From assembly GCA_003558575.1 (NCBI GenBank), contig PWPY01000239.1, positions 1-11,459 on the forward strand: a stretch of DNA of 11,459 nt. Direction: 5' to 3'. The notes beneath the pieces were generated by a model that worked only from the letters and a program-made list of their open reading frames with translations, did not search any database and was not told the origin of the DNA. The DNA is from Desulfonatronovibrio sp. GTDB taxonomy: Bacteria > Desulfobacterota > Desulfovibrionia > Desulfovibrionales > Desulfonatronovibrionaceae. Every line of letters begins with the position of its first letter. Position 1 is the stretch's first letter. Shown here one piece after another: positions 6,469 through 11,459 of this stretch. Position numbers and translations under genes: made by a program.

Positions 6469-8091
6469 ATAGCCAGAAAACCTCAAGGAAATCTCACCGG
6501 CCTTAAGCCCAGCCAGGTCAAGGCCCTTTCCAGATTATATTTCAGAGTTTACCCCTCATCCCCGGGTTTTACACCGGAGCAAGTCCACGAACTGGCAGAT
6601 ATTACAGGACAGATCAAGAGACAGATTGGCCTGCTCATTGATCGGCGTGGCCATGTGCTTATGGTTCTGGTGGGAGACCATGAAGGAATTCTGATCCCCA
6701 GACTTGAAAGGCTGCGTCAAAGTTCTGGCAGACTGAGTGGGATCAGGCTTTTTCATACTCATCTTGGTTCATCTTTTTTGACCAGGGAAGACCTTATGGA
6801 TATGGTCTTTCTGCGTCTTGACTCAGTATCTCTCTTGACCTTTGACCATCAGGGCCGGCCGGACAAGTTTCAATGGGCACACATGCTGCCTCCCAATCCC
6901 CGCAACGATCCATATCTCATCCATGATCCTGTTCCCTGGGACAGGGTTGATTTTGATTTCCAGAAAAATGTGGAATCATTAGAAAAAGAATTGGACCGTC
7001 TGGGAGCAACGCTTGAAGTTGAGGCCAGAGAGGGACGGGGAATACTGGTCAGTGTGGGTACAGCCATTAGAAAGGAACTTGAAAGGTCTCTTTTGGAATT
7101 AAAGGACCTGGCCAAAACAGCAGGCTTGGATATAGCCGGGTCCATGATTCAGCGGGTTCCCAAAGTCAACCCCAGATATATTCTTGGCAAAGGAAAACTT
7201 TCAGAACTTGAGGTAATGGCCCTGCAGCATAATGCTTCGGTCATAATCTTTGATCAGGAACTTACTCCTACTCAACTTCGCAATATTGCCTCCATGACGG
7301 AAAGAAAAGTTCTGGATCGTACGCAACTGATTCTGGATATTTTTGCCCAGCACGCCACATCCAAAGGAGGCAAGCTTCAGGTGGAAATGGCCCAGCTGAA
7401 ATATACCCTTCCGCGGCTGATCAAGCAGGACCGGGCCTTGAGCAGGCTTACAGGTGGCATTGGCGGACGTGGACCAGGAGAAACCAAGCTTGAGCTGGAT
7501 CGACGCAAGATCAGAGACAGAATTAAAAAAATAAAAGATGACCTGAACAGTCTGCGCAAGCATCGCCAGAATACCAGGTCAAAAAGGCAACAGGGGGATG
7601 TGCCTGTTATTTCCCTTGTGGGCTATACCAATGCTGGGAAATCAACTCTTCTGAACACCTTGACCCATAGTGAAATTCTTGCCCAGGACAAGCTTTTTGC
7701 TACCCTTGATCCCACAAGCAGACGTCTCAGATTTCCCAAGGATAAAGAGATTATTCTTACAGATACTGTGGGGTTTATCAAAGACTTGCCCCAGGACCTC
7801 AGGGAGGCATTCATGGCTACCTTGGAAGAACTATCCCAGGCCGATATACTGGTGCATGTGGCTGATGTTGCACACCCTGAAGTTGAAGATCAGGTTCAGG
7901 CTGTTGAAAAAATCTTGGGAGATCTTGGTCTTGATCAGAAGAGAACAGTTCTGGCTTTGAATAAATGGGACAAGCTGACACAGGACCAGAGAAATATCGT
8001 TAAGAATATTTTTCCTGCCGGAATTCCCATTACTGCCTTAGATAAATCAACCCTTGCCCCCTTAGTTGATGTTTTAGACAGCCATATCTGA
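6469..8091 (+). CDS. hflX: Ribosome-associated GTPase HflX, with ATA at the start position
   Basis: A 540-residue HflX if begun at 6469. HflX binds the 50S subunit and splits stalled or stress-arrested ribosomes. The N-terminal extension (GNLTGLKPSQVKALSRLY, then IKRQIGLLIDRRGHV) is typical of the long HflX form. It is followed by the HflX domain (QRVPKVNPRYILGKGKLSEL) and the glycine-rich GGIGGRGPGETKLE (329-342). The G-domain motifs are intact: G1 GYTNAGKS (385-392), G3 DTVGF (432-436), G4 NKWDK (498-502) and G5-like TALDK (522-526). The first in-frame ATG, at 6655, would delete conserved sequence. The reading frame is open back to the purH stop, and an AAAGGAG site (6454-6460) is ideally spaced to 6469, where the codon is ATA. 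I infer an original ATG changed by one base or misread. It follows purH by 21 bases, probably as a two-gene operon. Confidence 0.92.
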   Translation: MARKPQGNLTGLKPSQVKALSRLYFRVYPSSPGFTPEQVHELADITGQIKRQIGLLIDRRGHVLMVLVGDHEGILIPRLERLRQSSGRLSGIRLFHTHLGSSFLTREDLMDMVFLRLDSVSLLTFDHQGRPDKFQWAHMLPPNPRNDPYLIHDPVPWDRVDFDFQKNVESLEKELDRLGATLEVEAREGRGILVSVGTAIRKELERSLLELKDLAKTAGLDIAGSMIQRVPKVNPRYILGKGKLSELEVMALQHNASVIIFDQELTPTQLRNIASMTERKVLDRTQLILDIFAQHATSKGGKLQVEMAQLKYTLPRLIKQDRALSRLTGGIGGRGPGETKLELDRRKIRDRIKKIKDDLNSLRKHRQNTRSKRQQGDVPVISLVGYTNAGKSTLLNTLTHSEILAQDKLFATLDPTSRRLRFPKDKEIILTDTVGFIKDLPQDLREAFMATLEELSQADILVHVADVAHPEVEDQVQAVEKILGDLGLDQKRTVLALNKWDKLTQDQRNIVKNIFPAGIPITALDKSTLAPLVDVLDSHI

Positions 8092-8181
8092 AAGATTGTA
8101 AATGCTCGCCATATATTTATCTCTGGTCCGGGAATTCGGATCCGGGGAAATTGTCATGATGAACAGTTGCGACCAAACAAA

Positions 8182-8211
8182 AAAGCCCACCAGCATACGC
8201 CAGTGGGCTTT
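8182..8211. terminator. Bidirectional intrinsic terminator between hflX and plsY
   Basis: AAAGCCCAC (8182-8190) pairs perfectly with GTGGGCTTT (8203-8211) around a 12-base loop. On the minus strand the stem is followed by a run of six U (8184-8179), a strong terminator for plsY. On the plus strand the tail is the weaker TTTATT, serving hflX. A smaller AT-rich hairpin (CTCTA/TAGAG, 8225-8240) lies between it and plsY. Confidence 0.85.
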
Positions 8212-8258
8212 ATTGCAAAAGCGTCTCTATATATTTAGAGCACTATATAAGAGATTTT

Positions 8259-8855
8259 TTATTCTTCATATTTTTTATTGCGCCAGCTGTTTTCTTCCCC
8301 GCTTAAAAGTCTGTGAATGTTTTCTTCATGCCTCCAGAATACAAGGCCCATGATAAGGAGAGCTGCAATAATGTAGGCAAAGTTTCCAGTAAAAAGAAAG
8401 GTCAGTGGAGCTGCCGTTACTAAGGCTAATGATCCTAAGGATACAAAGCCGGTCAAATAAATGACTGCAAGACAGATTCCAACTGCCCAGACGGTGGCTA
8501 CAGGAGCTAAAGCTAAGAAAACACCAACAGTGGTGGCCACGCCTTTGCCTCCTTTTCCATAAAGAAAAACAGAGTACATATGGCCAGCTACGAGTGCCAG
8601 GCCTGTCAGGGAAACAAGAATAATTGAGCCGCTGAATTTGAAAGCCAGCATAATGGGCAAATAGCCTTTAAGGATGTCCAGAAGCAATACAGCCAGCCCA
8701 TACTGGAAGCCACAAGTCCTGGCAACATTAGTTGCGCCAATGTTTTTACTGCCTTGCTGTCTCGGATCTATTTTGCAGAATGACTGGGAAATCAAAAGTC
8801 CAAAAGGTAGAGAACCAAGAATGTAGCATAAGCCTAACCAGACGATAGATACCAT
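8259..8855 (-). CDS. plsY: Glycerol-3-phosphate acyltransferase PlsY
   Basis: A 198-residue polytopic inner-membrane enzyme that transfers the acyl group of acyl-phosphate to glycerol-3-phosphate, giving lysophosphatidate in the first step of phospholipid synthesis. The three PlsY motifs are present: GSKNIGATNVAR (35-46), GKGGKGVAT (100-108, the glycerol-phosphate-binding loop) and RHEENIHRLLSGEE (175-188). Hydrophobic segments surround them (about residues 4-24, 53-72, 77-97, 111-135, 139-160 and 161-174). Length and topology are normal for the family. The ATG at 8855 has AAGGAGT about six bases upstream. It is convergent with hflX and shares a terminator with it. The acyl-phosphate-producing partner plsX is not in the window. 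Confidence 0.97.
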   Translation of the reverse strand: MVSIVWLGLCYILGSLPFGLLISQSFCKIDPRQQGSKNIGATNVARTCGFQYGLAVLLLDILKGYLPIMLAFKFSGSIILVSLTGLALVAGHMYSVFLYGKGGKGVATTVGVFLALAPVATVWAVGICLAVIYLTGFVSLGSLALVTAAPLTFLFTGNFAYIIAALLIMGLVFWRHEENIHRLLSGEENSWRNKKYEE

Positions 8856-8994
8856 TATTCACTCCTTATCATTGCTTTAATATGGTCAGAAAATCGGGCT
8901 TGATAGAATATTATTTCAACTTATTATTCCTGCCAGAAACTATCAATACCCTGCTTGGTGAAAAATGTAAATTTGAAATTTAAAAAAAAAGTTC

Positions 8995-9023
8995 TTGCCA
9001 AAGAAAAAGCACTCAGCTATAAG
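8995..9023 (+). promoter_or_regulatory. Sigma-70 promoter of the tRNA-Phe gene
   Basis: A -35 box TTGCCA (8995-9000), a spacer of exactly 17 bases and a -10 box TATAAG (9018-9023) would start transcription around 9030, some 13 bases before the mature tRNA. Just upstream is an A/T-rich tract (about 8965-8990) that could act as an UP element. The spacing and position are what a tRNA promoter should have. Confidence 0.7.
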
Positions 9024-9042
9024 CCATCTTTCCGATGTCAAT

Positions 9043-9118
9043 GCCGAGGTAGCTCAGTCGGTAGAGCAGGGGACTGAAAATCCCCGTGTCGGCGGTTCAA
9101 TTCCGTCCCTCGGCACCA
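9043..9118 (+). tRNA. tRNA-Phe (anticodon GAA)
   Basis: A complete 76-base cloverleaf with encoded CCA. The acceptor GCCGAGG (9043-9049) pairs with CCTCGGC (9108-9114). The D-stem is GCTC/GAGC (9052-9055 with 9064-9067). The anticodon stem is GGGGA/TCCCC around CTGAAAA, with anticodon GAA at 9076-9078. The variable loop has five bases. The T-stem GGCGG/CCGTC (one G-U pair) encloses TTCAATT. The discriminator is A (9115), followed by CCA (9116-9118). It decodes UUC/UUU and is the apparent integration target of the recombinase encoded next to it. Confidence 0.97.
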
Positions 9119-9136
9119 TTTTTTCTCTGTTGTTTC

Positions 9137-9175
9137 AGGCGGTTACGTTCAATCGAGGTAGCCGCCTATTTTTTT
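9137..9175 (+). terminator. Intrinsic terminator of tRNA-Phe
   Basis: AGGCGGTTAC (9137-9146) pairs with GTAGCCGCCT (9158-9167) over ten base pairs with one G-U. The loop has 11 bases, and seven T follow (9169-9175). It ends one base before the integrase stop codon, so the tRNA and the convergent integrase gene meet here. The minus-strand side has no U-run. Confidence 0.8.
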
Positions 9176-9176
9176 G

Positions 9177-10250
9177 CTAACCTGCCTGTGTGTGACTCTG
9201 TGTGTGACTTTCTCTGGCCTGCTCAAATACACTCATAGCATTCCGTTCAAGATCACCTAAGCAATGAAGATAGATTTCCGTAGTTTTTCTATTTTCATGC
9301 CCAAGTATTCTCTGTATTGCAGCAATAGGAACGCTCTGGTTGTCCATTACAGAAGCACCTAAGTGCCTGATAGGGTGAAAGCGAAAATATCTTACACCAG
9401 CTTTCTCGCAAAGCCTTTTCATAAGCTTTTTCCTATCGCCATATGGTCCTTCCATCATCTTGCCTGCTTTGTTGCTCCAGTACTTGTGCCAGAACACCCA
9501 AGGCTTTGAGCTATCTCTTTCTGAATACATCCGGGTTAATGTCTCATGAAGACACTTTGTCATGGGTAACCTTCTGGGGGTAAGGTGTCCGCCGGACTTC
9601 TTACGGGTATACAGAGTGACTGTGCTGGATTTAAGATCAATATCATTCCACGTGAGGCGATTGATTTCTCCAACCCTTGCCATCGTCTCTCGTAGCACAA
9701 TAAGATAGTCCTTTTCCTCGCCTTCTGCACACTCAATGACCTTGTTCAGGTCATCATTTGACGGGACATATTTCTCTTTTTTTTCTACTGGAAAGAAATC
9801 AAGCCCTTCTGTTGGATCATTTTCTATGAAGTGCTTTTTTATCCCGTAGTTAAAGGTTGCCCTGAGATAGCGCAGGTCTTTGTTTGCAGTGTAAGCAGAT
9901 ATTGCCCTCCTTTCGAGAAGGTGTTTCTGGATCATCGGCAGGGACAAATCACTGCAGCGAAGGCTCCCCCATCTTTTTACCCATCTTCTAGCCAGATACA
10001 CATAGGCATTATAATGACTTTCTGAATTATATGCCTTTGCATGGTCCAGCCTGAGGTTAACCAGATCCCCAAAGACCATGTCTGTTGACTTCTCCTGAAT
10101 CATGTCTGAGGGTTTGAGAAGCTCTTCTCGCATCCTTGCTTCTGCCTGTCTGGCTTCTTTTTTGGTCTGAAACCAGGCTTTTGTGTACCTCTTGCCCTCG
10201 ATCTTGAAGTCGTACCTCCATCCCTTGCCTGCTTTGAAATAAACGCTCAT
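9177..10250 (-). CDS. int: Phage/island-type tyrosine recombinase (integrase)
   Basis: A 357-residue tyrosine recombinase. An N-terminal arm-binding-like segment (GKGWRYDFKIEGKRYTKAW) is followed by a SAM-like core-binding domain (about 55-150) and the catalytic domain. All catalytic positions are visible: R192 in ETMARVGEINRLTW, Lys 217 or 218 in TRKKSGG, H292 and R295 in FHPIRH, H318 in LGHEN, and the nucleophile Y327 in TTEIYLH. The tail ends with a short SHTQ duplication from a TGTGTGACTC-type repeat. A strong AAGGAGG lies just before the ATG at 10250, inside the upstream HTH gene. The stop lies 59 bases from the 3' end of tRNA-Phe, the typical arrangement of an element integrated at a tRNA. 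The frame is intact, so the enzyme could be active. Confidence 0.95.
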   Translation of the reverse strand: MSVYFKAGKGWRYDFKIEGKRYTKAWFQTKKEARQAEARMREELLKPSDMIQEKSTDMVFGDLVNLRLDHAKAYNSESHYNAYVYLARRWVKRWGSLRCSDLSLPMIQKHLLERRAISAYTANKDLRYLRATFNYGIKKHFIENDPTEGLDFFPVEKKEKYVPSNDDLNKVIECAEGEEKDYLIVLRETMARVGEINRLTWNDIDLKSSTVTLYTRKKSGGHLTPRRLPMTKCLHETLTRMYSERDSSKPWVFWHKYWSNKAGKMMEGPYGDRKKLMKRLCEKAGVRYFRFHPIRHLGASVMDNQSVPIAAIQRILGHENRKTTEIYLHCLGDLERNAMSVFEQARESHTQSHTQAG

Positions 10251-10410
10251 AAAGGTCCTCCTTGCTTGGAAAAAATAGAGAACCCCCGAGCTTCACGCCG
10301 CCCAGATCCTGCTGGTTTTTGTAAACCCAGCTTACGCTTTTTTGCAGAAACTGTGCGACCTCCTCAGGGGTTTGTATAGCTTTTTTTTCTTGGGAGATAA
10401 AGCTACTCAT
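10057..10410 (-). CDS. Small HTH (MerR/excisionase-like) protein overlapping the integrase gene
   Basis: A 117-codon frame. The first about 60 residues look like a MerR/excisionase-type helix-turn-helix: TPEEVAQFLQKSVSWVYKNQ, then GGVKLGGSLFFPSKEDLYERL with the beta-wing GG pattern. Such proteins often act as excisionase or regulator for the adjacent integrase. GGGAGGAG lies close upstream of the ATG (10410), overlapping a palindrome. From about residue 55 onward the frame runs inside int in another frame for 194 bases. That part (GMEVRLQDRGQEVHKSLV and beyond) is basic and has no domain I recognise. The overlap could be genuine overprinting, or the gene may be cut short in relatives. The HTH half is well supported and the tail is not. 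Confidence 0.7.
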   Translation of the reverse strand: MSSFISQEKKAIQTPEEVAQFLQKSVSWVYKNQQDLGGVKLGGSLFFPSKEDLYERLFQSRQGMEVRLQDRGQEVHKSLVSDQKRSQTGRSKDARRASQTLRHDSGEVNRHGLWGSG

Positions 10411-10789
10411 AGGCTCCTCCCAAAAATAAATTTGTGGGAGTCAGCCAATATCCAAGCTCAGAGAAGATAGGTTTGTGCTTCTGCACCTGCCTGTTTGAAT
10501 GTTTCGCTAACTCTTTCATGTTACAGTATAGCGTTACAAATCCAAAAATTTTAGTTTTTTCTTGAAATTTGTTGGCTACTCTGGCTGGGCAATCTGATCT
10601 TTCTCTTCTATTTCAAAATGTTATGTGCCGAAAAAATTTTCATCAGAGATCAAATTGTGGTTTGTTTTGGCCGAGAAACTGGCTGTATGGAGCGGATTTC
10701 TGGCTGGGAGAGTATTGATTCGGATGGGTAATTATTTTACAGTTCATATAAAAATTATGCAGCCCAGCATTCGGGCTTGGGGAGGGGTT
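10411..10789. other. Intergenic region between the HTH gene and the cytochrome gene, with regulatory-looking repeats
   Basis: I see no convincing gene here. A 24-base imperfect palindrome (10417-10440) abuts the HTH start. GTTACA occurs twice with a period of 13 (10520-10525 and 10533-10538). The second base set to the left overlaps AGTATA (10525-10530), which read on the minus strand is TATACT, a good -10 box for the HTH-int transcript. The matching -35 (TAAAAT, 10553-10548) is poor. The frame that continues upstream of the cytochrome gene, to a GTG at 10625, has no family resemblance. Confidence 0.5.
10417..10440. repeat. Imperfect palindrome upstream of the HTH gene (possible operator)
   Basis: CTCCC (10417-10421) and GGGAG (10436-10440) are perfect arms. 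The AT-rich centre is largely symmetrical too, giving 20 of 24 symmetric positions. It covers the ribosome binding site of the HTH gene. It could be an autoregulatory operator or, in the mRNA, a hairpin that hides the site. Both are inference. Confidence 0.45.
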
Positions 10790-11056
10790 ATGAGAAAGGC
10801 ATTCACATTATTTCTGCTGGCATTAGGTCTGCTGCTGCTTTTGGGAGCACAGCCAGCCATGACCATTATGCCTTATGATGGAAGAACTCTTGTAGCTGAA
10901 CGCTGCACAACATGTCACAACCTGGATCGTGTTGAACGTAGGTTCGGCCAGGATTTGGCCTTTTGGGAAAGGACTGTGGACCGGATGCTGGGCAAAAGAA
11001 ATATGCTCAACGATACAGAGCGAAAGGCAGTTTTAGCTTATCTGGTGAGTCCTTAG
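10790..11056 (+). CDS. Small exported mono-haem c-type cytochrome-like protein
   Basis: An 88-residue protein with a Sec signal peptide (MRKAFTLFLLALGLLLLLGA, cleavage probably just after residues 20-24). A short mature domain carries one haem c motif, CTTCH (C39, C42, H43). A distal Met ligand could be M68 or M72 (DRMLGKRNML). The conserved-looking end LNDTERKAVLAYLVSP resembles small cytochromes and the haem-binding domains of quinohaemoproteins. The likely role is periplasmic electron transfer, but no redox partner is encoded nearby. I chose the ATG at 10790 because it gives a clean signal peptide and follows a GGAGGGG site with short spacing. The frame is open back to 10625, but the extra residues look random. 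It lies beyond the integrase and may be chromosomal flank or element cargo. Confidence 0.75.
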   Translation: MRKAFTLFLLALGLLLLLGAQPAMTIMPYDGRTLVAERCTTCHNLDRVERRFGQDLAFWERTVDRMLGKRNMLNDTERKAVLAYLVSP

Positions 11057-11197
11057 CTGACTTGATCAAGGTGTTCCAGAGTAAAAGCCTGGTACTTTTG
11101 GTACAGGGCTCAATTGTGTTGGCAGGGACTTGCTTAGCACTTTGGATGGCACTGGAGTCACAATCTCTAATCATTTCAAACCAGAAAGACAGTTAGA

Positions 11198-11235
11198 CCT
11201 GGATTAGGACTGGCTTAGCCCCTCACTAATCCAGG
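11198..11235. repeat. Perfect 10-bp inverted repeat
   Basis: CCTGGATTAG (11198-11207) and CTAATCCAGG (11226-11235) pair without mismatch around an 18-base loop. No U-run follows on either strand, so it is not an ordinary intrinsic terminator. It lies about 140 bases after the cytochrome stop and could be a 3' mRNA structure, a protein-binding site or a mobile-element remnant. Confidence 0.55.
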
Positions 11236-11246
11236 AAGTCAGATTA

Positions 11247-11261
11247 AGGACATGCTGTCCT
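11247..11261. repeat. Short perfect hairpin next to the 10-bp inverted repeat
   Basis: AGGACA (11247-11252) pairs with TGTCCT (11256-11261) across the triloop TGC. It begins 11 bases after the preceding inverted repeat, so the two could fold as tandem stem-loops in one RNA. Alone, a six-base stem is weak evidence. Confidence 0.35.
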
Positions 11262-11459
11262 ATTGAACGTCTTGATTAAGTACTCCACTGGGGAAGTATA
11301 GTTGTAGATCATCGGGGCTAAACACACAAAATTTATAATTGATTTAGGTTGATTGTTAGGATTTTTTAAAGTAAATATAATTTAAAAAAATACTACCATC
11401 AACAGATTTATAAGTTTATCTGGATTTTTCAACATCAGTTTTTGTAAGTATGTTAAATA

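Larger units (their letters stand above)
11057..11459. other. Gene-free, increasingly A/T-rich tail with two inverted repeats
   Basis: No credible coding region. An open frame (10963-11196) starts inside the cytochrome gene in another frame and ends in a hydrophobic stretch, and it is not supported by a start site or family. Two perfect stem-loops lie at 11198-11235 and 11247-11261. From about 11320 the sequence becomes strongly A/T-rich, as in an intergenic promoter region. The next gene is presumably beyond the window. Confidence 0.5.

Noticed and set aside
7201..7563. Minus-strand frame opposite hflX
   Set aside because: It is antisense to the conserved glycine-rich region of HflX and has no independent support.
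6655..8091. HflX starting at the first ATG
   Set aside because: It would remove a conserved N-terminal extension that is open in frame back to a well-placed ribosome binding site.
10625..10789. N-terminally extended cytochrome from the GTG at 10625
   Set aside because: It would bury the signal peptide inside the protein, and the extra sequence has no recognisable features.
10963..11196. 77-residue frame with a hydrophobic C-terminal stretch
   Set aside because: It begins inside the cytochrome gene in another frame, has no clear ribosome binding site and resembles no family.
1..11459. CRISPR array, insertion sequence or rRNA
   Set aside because: I saw no regularly spaced repeats, no transposase and no rRNA-like sequence on either strand.

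Overview
The window looks like chromosomal DNA of a flagellated, sulfate-reducer-like bacterium of the Desulfovibrionales. This rests on remembered family resemblance: a flgB-flgC-fliE-fliF-fliG-fliH-fliI cluster with sigma-54-type promoters, a stand-alone IMP cyclohydrolase domain, an HflX with the long N-terminal extension, and moderate GC. Genus and species cannot be named from the sequence.

Layout. Positions 1-4879 (minus strand) hold a tightly packed flagellar basal-body and export operon, read flgB, flgC, fliE, fliF, fliG, fliH, fliI. fliI runs off the left edge. Together these genes build the proximal rod, its adaptor, the MS ring, the rotor/switch ring and the export ATPase with its regulator. 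A minus-strand site just upstream of flgB matches the -24/-12 (sigma-54) pattern. A second match, on the plus strand, precedes a divergent gene for a five-repeat TPR protein (5158-5718). A short dispersed-type palindromic repeat lies between the two promoters.

Positions 5848-8091 (plus strand) carry a stand-alone IMP cyclohydrolase (purH N-domain) followed by hflX. Each has a one-codon anomaly. The purH frame is interrupted by TGA at codon 52 although the rest of the domain is intact, and hflX has ATA where its start codon should be, correctly spaced behind a good ribosome binding site. The hflX and plsY genes converge on a shared hairpin terminator at 8182-8211.

Positions 8995-9175 hold a well-formed tRNA-Phe(GAA) gene with a recognisable promoter and its own terminator. 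Immediately beyond it, on the minus strand, lie a tyrosine recombinase gene and an overlapping small HTH (excisionase-like) gene. This is the usual integration module at a tRNA 3' end. No second att copy was found, so either the element extends past the window or only a remnant is left.

The right end has a small exported mono-haem cytochrome c-like protein (10790-11056). It is followed by about 400 bases with no credible gene, rising in A+T and containing two perfect inverted repeats.

I do not see a convincing undescribed defence or mobile system. The most unusual observations are the paired purH/hflX lesions, the back-to-back sigma-54 promoters, and the deep overlap of the HTH gene with the integrase gene.
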